From an uncultured Candidatus Melainabacteria bacterium (GTDB taxonomy: Bacteria > Cyanobacteriota > Vampirovibrionia > Gastranaerophilales > Gastranaerophilaceae): 64,000 nt of DNA. The notes below the pieces were generated by a model. That model did no database searches. It saw only the letters and a program-made list of their open reading frames with translations, and was not told the origin of the DNA. The stretch spans positions 38,067-102,066 of the forward strand of contig CAKVGS010000004.1 of assembly GCA_934747335.1 (NCBI GenBank), in the 5' to 3' direction. Below are positions 35,901 through 42,697 of the stretch, piece by piece. The first letter of the stretch is position 1. Every line of letters starts with the position of its first letter. Position numbers and translations under genes: made by a program.

Positions 35901-38900
35901 TTACTGCTGATACCGTACTTTCTACAATCAACGGTTTCAGTAACGGTAGCGGAAGTTTGGTTGTACATAAAACTGATGGAACTTTTGTTACAATTAGTGT
36001 TGATGCAACAAAAACTCTTGGCGAATTCTTTAATGATATTTCAAGATACGGACTTGTAGGAAAAGTTGATTCTGAAGGAAAAGTTTCTATTGAAGGCATT
36101 GGAAATGTTTATTTGCAACAAACAACCGGCGGTTCTAATATTCTGGAAGCCTTGAATTTGAGCAATGTAACAACAAATGTTCGCACCGTAACGGTTAACA
36201 GAACTTCTGATACTTTACATCATACAGTAACTGTTGCAGCTTCAAATACTACAACTTTGGAAAATTTATTAGACAAGAACGGAAACGGAATTACATTTAC
36301 TGATAATAAAGCCGGACTTATTTTGCATACATATTCTGATGCAGGCAATAAATTTGTAACTTTGGATTTCTCAAAAACCCAAACAATTTATGATGTTATT
36401 GATGAATTAGCAAAATATGGAATAGATGCAAAGCTTGATGCTAACGGCAGATTCTCCGTTTCAAGTTCAACTTTGACAGATTTTGACATGTTGGGTGATT
36501 TGGGTACATTCTTGATGGGTAATTACTCAAAAGAATATGGCAAAGACACCACAAACAATGTTTCTGCTATTTTGGCGCAACAAACTATTGTTAAAATGAC
36601 CGATTCTTCTAAGTTGGCAGATTTTGGAATTACAAGCGGTGATATCTTGGTTAACCAAGAAGGTGCAAAATATACAATCAATATTGACACAACGAAAGTT
36701 AAGACAATCGGTGATTTCAGAAACTTGCTTTCTCATTATGGATTCACGTCTTATATTGACGATGCCGGCAGACTAAATATTTTGGGCGTTGGTAACAGTT
36801 CGCTTGAAAATATTAACGGCGGCTCTAATATCTTAACAGTATTAGGTTTGACTGATTGGACATTGGGCGAAGTTACACAGCAATCAGGACATTTGACCGA
36901 CACAGAAGTAGAAGTACGTAAAATTTCTATGGCTGACAAATTAAAAGATCTTACAGACACAAATGGCGTAAACCTTGGAATTACAGCCGGTCAAATCTAT
37001 GTTTATCAAGATGGAACAAGAACTGCTCTTAATATCGATGTGAACGACACATTAGAAACTTTGGCTGCAAAACTTTCTCAATTTGGAATTTCTGTCGGAA
37101 TTTCTCAGGAAGGCAAATTATACTTTGATGGAAACAATGACAGCTATTTAACAACAAACGGTATAATTACGGCAAACGCGTCTAACATCTTACAAAAATT
37201 CGGCATTTCAGGTGATTGGTCTACAAGATACGATTCTACAAGCAAAAACTTGAATTACACTGAAAATGAAGACAAAAAAGTTAATGGTTCAACAAAACTT
37301 AGCGACTTAAAAGATACAAACGGAAACAATTTAGGAATTACAACAGGCTCTTTCTATGTATACAATAGCGGAGTAAGAAACACTGAAACAATTACAGACG
37401 ATATGACCGTTAATGACTTGATGTCAACTCTTGCTAAATATGGTTTGGTTGCCGATTTTGATGAAAACGGTGTTATGTCTGTTGGCGCATATAATAACAC
37501 ATATCTTGCAACATCTGCTCTTGCAGGTGACAATTCAAATATTGTTAACAATTTGTTTGAACAATGGAACTTTGTAAACATTTATACTTCTAACAATTTG
37601 GACATTCCAAAAGATGTTGTTCAAGCAATCACGCGCGACACTAAGTTAAAAGACATTAACGAAGGAACATACAAAGAAGGTTATATCACAGTCGTTAAAG
37701 ACGGTGTTAAGACTAACATATCTTTGACCGCGGATGATACTGTCGGAACTTTGATGGATGAACTTGCGCTGTACGGCTTTGAATCCGTTATCAATGACAA
37801 AGGTCAATTGATGATTAAGAATACAGGCGACAGTTTATTACAAAAATATACGGATGATGCAACAAAAGCTTCAAACGCTTTGGAACTTCTTGGAATAGAT
37901 TTGAACAGTTGGATTAACACAAATACTTATGACAGTAAAACATTAGAAGTCAATAAAACTTCAACAGTAGATGCTGCTGCAACAAGAGATACTTTGTTAT
38001 CACAATTGGGTGTTACAACAGGTGAATACTATATTTATAACAATGGCGTTAAATACACGGCGTTGATTTCTTCTGACGAAACTTTGGGTTCGTTTATGGA
38101 CACATTAAAGAGTTTCGGCATAGAAACAAGTCTTGTTAATGGTGCTGATGGTTCTATCTTAAAAATCATCGGCAAAGGTGATTCTTACATCAAGAAGTCT
38201 ACAAGTACAACAAATTCTTCTAATGTCGTAGAAAAATTATTTACGGGCGACCCTAAATCTTCACTTGAATATACAGGTTTGGAACAAACATCTAGTATTC
38301 AAACTACATTCACTGCTGCAACGGAAGATACCCTTTTAAGTTCCTTTGACCAAGATTGGGGCGGAACTTTACAAAAATCAGAAGGCAATTTGACAGTTGT
38401 CGTTAACGGTCAAAAGAATACTATCAGCATTTCTGCAGACGAAACAATCGGAAGTTTGTTGGATAAATTCAAGGCTTTAGGTTTGGAAGCGACAATTTCC
38501 AAAGATGGACAAATTGTAATTCAGAGCGGCTATAATTCATTAACGATTGCAACAGATGGCACTGATTCTAAATTGGTATCTAATATTAATTTAAAACATG
38601 AAAAAGATTTAGGCGGATATTCTGCAAGTAGTACCGTCTTAGAAGCAACAACCTCTGATATCGTTGAAAAGACTTTGTCTATTGCAAATTATGCTGACAT
38701 GAATACTAAGTTGAGTGATTTGAACATTTCAGAAGGTACATTAACTTTATACAGAGATGGTCAAAAAGCACAAGTTACAATCGGTGCAAATGATACATTT
38801 GCAAATTTACAAACTAGAATTTCAACAGAATTTAAAAATGATAATGATGTTATTGTTGGTTTTGAAGATGGTAAATTAAAGATTTATTCAAATTCAGGCA

Positions 38901-40096
38901 AGAAAATCGAAGTCGGTTCAACTTCTGACGGAAGCAACTTCGGCGCAATAACTGGTATTAGCACTGACGAAAACGGTATTGCAAGAAGCGCTAGAGAATT
39001 ATACTGCGTAACGGGCGACTCTTTGGTTACGGCGAGCGGTATCTTCAGACGCGGTGATGTTACAGCCGGTACATTTATTGTTGGCAACGCAACATTTACG
39101 ATTGATAATAATACAACGTTATCAAACTTGATTTCTCAAATTAATTCAAGTGACGACGCTAATGCAACAGCGTTCTGGGATAACGTAGACGGCAAATTCG
39201 TTATCAAATCAAGAACGACAGGTTCTGCGCTTGTTAACATTGAAGCTGGCACAAGTAATTTTACAGATATTTTAGGATTTACAACTTCTACTTGGAAAAA
39301 CGGTGCACCTGATGGCAATACAAAAGCCGAAAGTACAAAAATGAATGTAAACACTCAAGAAATTGGTGACAATGCTAGAATTAAAATCAATGGAACAACT
39401 TATACATCAACATCCAACACAATTGGAAGCGATGTTACGAGAATAAAAGGCTTAACAATTAATTTAAAAGGGCTTGCTAAAGATTCCTCTGTAACCTTAA
39501 AAGTTGAACGCGACAAAGAAACCCTTGCAAACGCAGTTTCAGGAGTTGTGGATTCTTACAACGAATTAATGAAAAATGTTGATGAAGCAATTGCTTCCGA
39601 TGGTGATTTAAAAAATGAATCAACACTTAAGCTTATCAGAAATCAATTAAGAAACTTGATGACAAGTTCTGATGCCGGAACAACAGTGTTCAAAAACCTT
39701 GACTCAATTGGTATTACGGCAAGTGCTGCTAGTGGAAGCAATATTTCTACAACAAACAGTGCAATTGTAAGTTTGACATTTGATAAAGATAAATTCTTCA
39801 AAGCGTTTGAAGCAGATCAAAACGCCGTAAAAGAACTTATTATCGGTGGTGCAAACAATAAAGGTATTTTTACAAAAGTTGAAGACGAAGTTGAAGGTAC
39901 TTTAAAAGCTGTATCCGGTTACTTTGCTGCAACAGAAAAATCTTATAAGCAAAAGATTCAAGATTTAGACAAGAAGATTACGCGTGCAAACAAAGAAGTT
40001 GATAGATACAAAGCCCGCTTAGAATCTAAATTCCAGTCAATGGATATGTTGATTGCAAGAATGCAGCAACAATACAGTTCTTTCTTGACGACATAA
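26942..40096 (+). CDS. fliD: Giant FliD-like flagellar cap protein with repeat and GLUG modules
   Basis: A single 4384-codon frame; usual FliD has 400-700 residues. The N-terminus is a FliD_N domain (SISFSGLASGLDTSSWVESL, coiled coil to about 115). The C-terminus (about 4135-4384) is a FliD_C domain with IGDNARIKINGTTY, VVDSYNELMKNVDEA, LDSIGITAS and a final coiled coil ending MQQQYSSFLTT. Between them lie about 29 units of roughly 100-115 residues, each with L.DLG, a beta hairpin, T[IL]GDL...L...GI.A.., DG.[LI].. and L..LG[LI], like the flagellin-IN motif of FliD. Two GLUG-type modules sit at about 1461-1826 and 1924-2341 (FMGNFDGQGHQI, GGLIGRAN, GGIVGDW). FliD caps the filament at its tip. 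No signal peptide is present, as expected for flagellar export. Expected role: giant tip adhesin or cap (inference). Confidence 0.88.
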   Translation: MSISFSGLASGLDTSSWVESLVALKKAKVTTLEEEKKETQSLQETLTKIKSFFSSFRSMLEKVTDAKLGLGTSMDLFAQNLATSSNLEALTASATWEAEEASYNVLVDKLASETKVNSNYSYMTTIVQTTTATGDSKLINLGVKAGNIGVMVNGVEHGINITENDTLSTFIEKLNNIGVKANYNEKSGIFSIDVSANSIHDIDSTNIVGALHLTGVNEGYQSNNLQTSKTDTIFSAATVNTKLTDLGVKTGIVTVHANDKDYSITINNDSTLGSFIADLNKNNIEADLDGDGVFSIKDAEITNEGTTDILNALGLNSSIYNKSQITGNLSHKSTITQTTTATSDTLLKDLGNGTEIKDGQTVIVKNSNNETTTITVGTSTTLGDLLAGLSNAGLYAALKSDGTVEITGGTITGGTFDALKALGLSSEPYSAVVTGKPLTETVEVHELVNLQTRLVDDLKVKEGYLEVTDANGDKYYEKIYSGQTIADFMTDMGNLGINTKLDENTGILTITGGAFKTLSDADVAALMDNKTIVPYDDRYKKGTNLLQCLYGADTIATDQITVASTYSKTKALRHTVTNTINATKTTTLDKLGLSGNGTAIFDVRGEQRTITVTQNMTIEGLMETLKDAGIGSSWNEDTSRLTIENATIAGGTSNLSNVLDLTTTISGKYVTSSNLYSTNTITIDATRDTILKDYGITSSMSEADRTVNIYKSDGTIVASTVVNEGTTVGDLLDFINAQDGISASLKDGFLTITNGYLSNATLENTMGLTTTNKSSFVLGSVMTSTTTAAVTGETTLGEIISTLGTSDKVKDGYTLLFNSKTIEVSATTTINDLINSIYANGGTATLDNTGRLAINGGTLTGSVAEALGMTSYIHTSSVSSTGETLYIKKDVCADRSTKLSELGVTGDISYVVYNSLSQATTTVTLKNTASLGEFLDGLKNNGIDGIISEGVIKLTSAEGNYISGELATKLGLTAQTVTEVVNTTAYSTALVQFTASGKADLKTKLDAITTINASNNTMTVYDSENNAQTTITVTGDTTLDEWFGMLAKNGIQAEVNDGVISFVSEAGNYVSGALIDEFGMTTTTVTVTKTTGTAGTSDKFTYTDTENAKLSDTLGTFITVDGEQVITVKSAGAGATAGTVTVTSDTTFEDLFRALDDLGIQGTMEDGVITLTSTNSNWATGDVLTALGISAMETTTTATIGQSVTSTAAISYTITHAITENDYLPVGEDGSTLVVSNKAGNALTTITVTNSMTFGQLFRELSQYDIDADIHDGVIKLTSPTGNIVGGDFATTLGINMTTIISTKTVGKTVGSTLEVTYTNTVAVSGSTQIGDIYIVEDGVKLKDTEIWDELFSLESEDGSYTPINVLDKHGTLIDKIKVGRTDTFDDLAKALKPYGELSLSEDGVLSFNSKDGNVIQSYLTEGLGMNTEITRTTVTVGSTMTSTAAVTFTSSQVATLDTTLGAISGNSKIDGVITANGVTGNVIGISSAEELTWLASLSASNTFAGKTFVLTDDIDLTGVEWQGIGSNSSYFMGNFDGQGHQITGVKYVANDAGNLGFFNRTFGSEIKNLRLNATVSGANMGDNPFGGLIGRANETTVSNIDVDLRGSVTAGIVGGLIGWTNGNVTITGCTTTGTLSVSSASRIGGIVGDWGWANGSISNSASGMNLSGSGSLGKGGIVGRVIINGREPSSLTLDISNSLYFGSNLSGFSGGIIGNIYFNDSGNGTSIFDHTINISNCIVNSTAPSYSFINALTSASKEKLHINITNSISAKSNACASTVSSGSTYKYTNNKTSSTNIISDAQTRAYDTSIWDLSGSAPALQANGQYSLKIFDPSTNSYVYTTNLSASSTVRDVVSALSPYGDVTFEDGVLTFTGKNGTVLTGGIADMFGIKVNTTVNTVGVTATSNTAITYNKEQAALTTTRLGSIIGQYTIDGAITSSGVTGNVIAISNATQMKYLEALVNSGKTMQGKTFVLTSNINMSSIDDWSGIGFGTNFMGTFDGQGYTISNLNLSNASDSYSTGLFGEVHNATIKNVNLANFSYDNSTTHHNVGLLVSTLVNSNVSNVHVTSSTIKEAASGALIYQALGTDRIENCSTDFTYTIASHMTSFAGGILTAAANASYANHANITIVGCSSTMDARGDIFMGGGMVAFQNHLESATINLDNCSFSGNIISNRENSVVAGLVGVYCDPAMTTKTNPIINIKNCAVKTDSIRVPSTGVASVHGEYQGPKGTSAMLVGGTIHNGSKVTINVENVCYAALSVYGSAIEGDYGRASAAVKLTDYVHNNSYEDDTNLYTLTSSNVKSGVINSSRLDTAFTDAFAAVGFDTRWSSNGTLNVQTSMYTLDIMDKNGNAVKSMTLSTSSTLESLLTTLRVYGTADLSEDGVLTFTSKDGYYLSGNICDKLGIKTAGAGEGGVNTPSRTLTTRRTATATEETDIYDLLGESQNMIVNDGHGQTYTVDVSEYTIGELFDYLAQFNIVGTIKDGIVTFTPKGDAYIETFDAAADFNMDYGDEQYTTNTIKTNTTGESVFSDTTATINTSTTLAELGSKGTNVVVNDGKGGLHTIALTSTSTIDDLFTALAAFDISGTIGADGKVKFEALGDAYLQTFDIKDLLNMTGQATSTTKENTTFANTSSETLKEAKTFGLTKETKLGDLMDEKGITSDGIEILVEDCNGNGNYTEFSRENTVEDVMLWLAGNNVSSQIVKDLLILNSRDTNAEHGIINVSVSKFFLDIFNLSKNQEDYYQQVTSTTFQNTTSGSLTSTLPQNLTTSTKLSDIALSENATVTVVNNGTEYTLTFQPDSTIDDVISTLAGLGISGFVKDGKLTLLGTKDAYILGMSDNLKGALNLAVGENNTYIGGNITIGSNTLSDKQSHDVTYDATSTTKMSQTNAGLGTITVNYQGATYYVTATADKTIGDILTELAGYGISGSIDGGVIKLQGTANGYITDAGGVFGLTGSFYDTAITTVKSQNTSGDVTYTSTNAAVTADTVLSTINGFSNGSGSLVVHKTDGTFVTISVDATKTLGEFFNDISRYGLVGKVDSEGKVSIEGIGNVYLQQTTGGSNILEALNLSNVTTNVRTVTVNRTSDTLHHTVTVAASNTTTLENLLDKNGNGITFTDNKAGLILHTYSDAGNKFVTLDFSKTQTIYDVIDELAKYGIDAKLDANGRFSVSSSTLTDFDMLGDLGTFLMGNYSKEYGKDTTNNVSAILAQQTIVKMTDSSKLADFGITSGDILVNQEGAKYTINIDTTKVKTIGDFRNLLSHYGFTSYIDDAGRLNILGVGNSSLENINGGSNILTVLGLTDWTLGEVTQQSGHLTDTEVEVRKISMADKLKDLTDTNGVNLGITAGQIYVYQDGTRTALNIDVNDTLETLAAKLSQFGISVGISQEGKLYFDGNNDSYLTTNGIITANASNILQKFGISGDWSTRYDSTSKNLNYTENEDKKVNGSTKLSDLKDTNGNNLGITTGSFYVYNSGVRNTETITDDMTVNDLMSTLAKYGLVADFDENGVMSVGAYNNTYLATSALAGDNSNIVNNLFEQWNFVNIYTSNNLDIPKDVVQAITRDTKLKDINEGTYKEGYITVVKDGVKTNISLTADDTVGTLMDELALYGFESVINDKGQLMIKNTGDSLLQKYTDDATKASNALELLGIDLNSWINTNTYDSKTLEVNKTSTVDAAATRDTLLSQLGVTTGEYYIYNNGVKYTALISSDETLGSFMDTLKSFGIETSLVNGADGSILKIIGKGDSYIKKSTSTTNSSNVVEKLFTGDPKSSLEYTGLEQTSSIQTTFTAATEDTLLSSFDQDWGGTLQKSEGNLTVVVNGQKNTISISADETIGSLLDKFKALGLEATISKDGQIVIQSGYNSLTIATDGTDSKLVSNINLKHEKDLGGYSASSTVLEATTSDIVEKTLSIANYADMNTKLSDLNISEGTLTLYRDGQKAQVTIGANDTFANLQTRISTEFKNDNDVIVGFEDGKLKIYSNSGKKIEVGSTSDGSNFGAITGISTDENGIARSARELYCVTGDSLVTASGIFRRGDVTAGTFIVGNATFTIDNNTTLSNLISQINSSDDANATAFWDNVDGKFVIKSRTTGSALVNIEAGTSNFTDILGFTTSTWKNGAPDGNTKAESTKMNVNTQEIGDNARIKINGTTYTSTSNTIGSDVTRIKGLTINLKGLAKDSSVTLKVERDKETLANAVSGVVDSYNELMKNVDEAIASDGDLKNESTLKLIRNQLRNLMTSSDAGTTVFKNLDSIGITASAASGSNISTTNSAIVSLTFDKDKFFKAFEADQNAVKELIIGGANNKGIFTKVEDEVEGTLKAVSGYFAATEKSYKQKIQDLDKKITRANKEVDRYKARLESKFQSMDMLIARMQQQYSSFLTT

Positions 40097-40184
40097 TAAA
40101 ATAATTTGTGGTCATTCCCTCTTCTTGCAGGCACTATTGTCCATGATAATTTCAAAAAAACTTTTTTATTACGAAATAATTCTT

Positions 40185-40224
40185 ACTTTTTCTTCTTTGA
40201 AAAAGCAAGAAGAAAAAGTTTTTT
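40185..40224 (+). terminator. Terminator after the giant fliD-like gene
   Basis: Stem ACTTTTTCTTC / GAAGAAAAAGT with a 13-base loop, followed by TTTTTTG. It begins 89 bases after the stop. Confidence 0.75.
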
Positions 40225-40314
40225 GCTTCACTTACAAGCTAGGAAGTATAACGACCAGTTGGAAATGTTTACCCCCAAAAAGAAGAAACTTTAATAGTTT
40301 CCTACATCCTTACG

Positions 40315-40405
40315 GTTGTGGTTTAAATGGATATAGCAAGCAGAGCTTGCACTCTTACGCTCGCTAAAAAACGCTCGCGGCGCGATTGTCGTTCAAATTG
40401 AAAAT
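40315..40405. repeat. Palindromic repeat, family C (inverted copy)
   Basis: Contains GCAAGCAGAGCTTGC, CTCTTACGCTCGC and CGCTCGCGGCGCGATTGTCG. The reverse complement reads AACGACAATCGCGCCGCGAG, matching 63828 onwards. It fills the gap between the giant gene's terminator and the next gene. Confidence 0.85.
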
Positions 40406-40498
40406 TATTAAGTTTTGTAACAAAAATCCAAAACCCTGAAATCTACGCCAATTTTTTAACTTTTTATATATGTAAGTCTAAGATGAGGATATTTTTCA

Positions 40499-41164
40499 AT
40501 GGCAGATGTTTGGAAAATTGCTGAAAATACAAAAGCAGACAAGATGTATAGCATAATTAAGTTGACTTCATTTGGTTCAAATATATTAGCAGCAGAAAGA
40601 CTTACATCTATGTGTAATCAAATGTCAAACACCTATGACCAAATAATTGATGATCAAAATGATTACGAAATGGAAATAGATGCTCAACTGGAAGAAATTG
40701 AAACCTTAAAAAAAGATTTAGAAGAAAAAATACAAACACAAGAAGCCGAAAGACAAAAAATTCTAGAAACTGCCGGTAATGACGGTTTAACAAAAGAAGA
40801 CGAATCAAAAATTCAAACTATTGATGCAGAAATCGCATCTTTAAACGGTGATACAAATTCAAAAATTTCAGCAATTGGTTCTAAAGTTAATGACACAAGT
40901 TCTAAAGAAAAAGACAATGCTTCAAAAGCAAAAATTGCAACCGATTATGGCGAAACAGCTATCGACAAAGGAACACCATTAGCTAACACAAAAGATAAAC
41001 GAAAATCCTTCTGGAGAAAATTGTCAGGTAGTTGGAACAAAGCTGCAACAAGAAAAGCAGGTAATGACGCCATCGATGCAGGCAATAATTTGTTAGAAAA
41101 AGTTGCAACAACTTCTAAAAATGAAGCAACAATTATTAAGAAAACAAAAGCCGTTAAACAATAA
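40499..41164 (+). CDS. Orphan coiled-coil protein
   Basis: A 221-residue protein. It opens MADVWKIAENTKADKMYS and forms a long coiled coil at about residues 45-110 (EMEIDAQLEEIETLKKDLEE and beyond). A low-complexity Ser/Asp/Lys region follows, then a basic stretch DKRKSFWRKLSGSWNKAATRK and an Ala/Asn/Lys-rich tail. There is no signal peptide or membrane helix. It lies directly after the flagellar cap gene but has its own start region. The composition (helical, polar, no Trp-rich core) would suit a chaperone or an exported axial-type protein; neither can be shown. Ribosome-binding site GAGG lies upstream. Confidence 0.68.
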   Translation: MADVWKIAENTKADKMYSIIKLTSFGSNILAAERLTSMCNQMSNTYDQIIDDQNDYEMEIDAQLEEIETLKKDLEEKIQTQEAERQKILETAGNDGLTKEDESKIQTIDAEIASLNGDTNSKISAIGSKVNDTSSKEKDNASKAKIATDYGETAIDKGTPLANTKDKRKSFWRKLSGSWNKAATRKAGNDAIDAGNNLLEKVATTSKNEATIIKKTKAVKQ

Positions 41165-41219
41165 TATGCTTTTTATGAAAGATTAAACTTCCATGCTATA
41201 ATTGGCTTGGGAGATTGAA

Positions 41220-42146
41220 ATGGACGATTTTAAACATTATACGGTTATGTTAAATGAAGCGGTTGACGCTTTAGAGTGCCAAGACGGCAAAATATATGTT
41301 GACTGTACATTAGGCGGCGGTGGACACAGCGAACTTATCCTAAAAAGAATTTCTCCAAACGGGAGATTAATTTCGTTTGATATTGATGATGAAGCTATTC
41401 ATCACGCATCAGAACGCTTAAAAGATTACAAAAATTTAACCATTGTCAAATCTTCTTATACAAATATCAAGCAAGAATTAAAAAAACTTGGCATTGAAAA
41501 AATTACAGGCGGTGTAATTTTAGATTTGGGCGCTTCTTATCACCAACTAACCAAAAGAGAACGCGGTTTTTCTTTTTCAAAAGATGCTCCACTTGATATG
41601 AGATTCAATATGGACGCAGATTTTAGTGCGTATGATGTTGTTAATAAATATTCAGAAAATGATTTAGTAAGAATTTTTAGTGAATATGGAGAAGAACGAT
41701 TTTCAAAAAGAATTGCAAAAGCAATTGTTGAAAAAAGAAGAATTGAACCGATTAGAACTACAAAAGAACTCGCAGATTTAATAATGAATGCGACGCCGCA
41801 TATTAACTCACGCATTCACCCTGCTACGAGAGTGTTTCAAGCAATCAGAATAGAGGTTAATAATGAGTTAAAAAATGTTAACATGGTCTTGCATGATATT
41901 CTAGATTTGTTAGATAATAGAGCTATAGTTTCGGTAATAAGTTTTCATTCTTTAGAGGATAGAATAGTTAAACAAATCTTTAAGTTTGAAAGCCAAAAGT
42001 GCAGATGCAACGAGATGATTTGCAAATGCGAGCCGCCAAAAATAGAATTGGTAAACCGAAAACCAATTATGGCGAGCGAAAAGGAGATTTTGGAAAATCC
42101 ACCATCACGAAGTGCTAAATTAAGGGTTATAAGAGCTATTCGTTGA
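41220..42146 (+). CDS. rsmH: 16S rRNA (cytosine-1402-N4)-methyltransferase RsmH
   Basis: A 308-residue SAM-dependent methyltransferase that modifies C1402 in the ribosomal P site. The ATG at 41220 after GGGAGA is preferred over a TTG 18 bases upstream. Signatures: HYTVMLNEAVDAL, YVDCTLGGGGHSELIL, DIDDEAI, GVILDLGASYHQL, RGFSFSKDAPLDMR, HPATRVFQAIRIEVNNEL and VISFHSLEDRIVK. A cysteine group CRCNEMICKCEPP precedes the C-terminus. The usual LGVSSHQLD is LGASYHQLT. It begins the cell-division-type cluster with an FtsL-like gene. Confidence 0.95.
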   Translation: MDDFKHYTVMLNEAVDALECQDGKIYVDCTLGGGGHSELILKRISPNGRLISFDIDDEAIHHASERLKDYKNLTIVKSSYTNIKQELKKLGIEKITGGVILDLGASYHQLTKRERGFSFSKDAPLDMRFNMDADFSAYDVVNKYSENDLVRIFSEYGEERFSKRIAKAIVEKRRIEPIRTTKELADLIMNATPHINSRIHPATRVFQAIRIEVNNELKNVNMVLHDILDLLDNRAIVSVISFHSLEDRIVKQIFKFESQKCRCNEMICKCEPPKIELVNRKPIMASEKEILENPPSRSAKLRVIRAIR

Positions 42147-42175
42147 AGGTAGTTTGGGAGTAGAGGAGTATAACT

Positions 42176-42697
42176 TTGGTTTCGGCTTTAAAAATCAACA
42201 ACAAATCAAGTAAGGGTTTAGACAGCTTTATAAAAAAACTATCAAAAGAAACAACTAAAGAATATGAACAAGAAGAAAAATCTTTTATAGATAAATCTAT
42301 TCAAAAATTAGCTGTTAATAGTATAATAGAAGGGTACTTTCCAAAGGAGAATTTCGTAAGAGATATGGCTATTAAAAGAGTCAACAAAACTTTATGTGTT
42401 ATATTGAGCCTGTTAATTGGCGTAGTTGTCGTTAGCTATTATTTTGTTATCTCTTGTGAAATGAAATTAAACGATTTGAGTAGACAAACTATTATTTTGA
42501 ATAATGAGAACGAAGAGTTGCAAAACAAACTTGATAGTTTAAAATCATTCAATAATGTTGATAAAACTTTACAGCAAAATAACATGCTTCAACGCGCAGG
42601 ACAGGTTATTGAAACTCAAGAGGTTACAGTAGATTCAAGTCTTGCATCTAAACAAACTTCAAATAAAAAGATTTTTAACTATGCGATAGGTTTTTAG
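42176..42697 (+). CDS. FtsL-like membrane coiled-coil protein (TTG start)
   Basis: A 173-residue protein with an 80-residue cytoplasmic part, one membrane helix at about 75-95 (LCVILSLLIGVVVVSYYFVI) and a periplasmic leucine-heptad helix (LNDLSRQTIILNNENEEL). This layout and its place right after rsmH match FtsL, a septum protein that pairs with FtsB. The cytoplasmic extension is much longer than in E. coli FtsL and the sequence is too diverged to be certain. The start appears to be TTG after GAGGAG; no ATG is available before the helix. It abuts the next gene with no gap. Confidence 0.62.
   Translation: MVSALKINNKSSKGLDSFIKKLSKETTKEYEQEEKSFIDKSIQKLAVNSIIEGYFPKENFVRDMAIKRVNKTLCVILSLLIGVVVVSYYFVISCEMKLNDLSRQTIILNNENEELQNKLDSLKSFNNVDKTLQQNNMLQRAGQVIETQEVTVDSSLASKQTSNKKIFNYAIGF

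Noticed and set aside
39004..39040. Intein-like start (CVTGDSLVTASG) inside the giant FliD-like protein
   Set aside because: The text continues directly into a canonical flagellin-IN unit (VTAGTFIVGNATF); no other intein blocks or C-terminal HN-C/S/T are present.
39046..39054. RGD tripeptide in FRRGDVTAG of the giant protein as an integrin-binding site
   Set aside because: RGD by itself is common by chance, and this one lies in the conserved 'GDVTAG' opening of a normal FliD unit.
30892..39354. Several minus-strand open frames opposite the giant gene
   Set aside because: They are shadows of the Thr/Ser-rich coding strand and lack start signals.
40106..40367. Overlapping open frames after the giant gene
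   Set aside because: They read through the terminator hairpin and a family C repeat.
40440..40498. Sigma-28 promoter before the coiled-coil gene at 40499
   Set aside because: Only a weak GCCAATTT is present, with no TAAAGTTT at the right distance.
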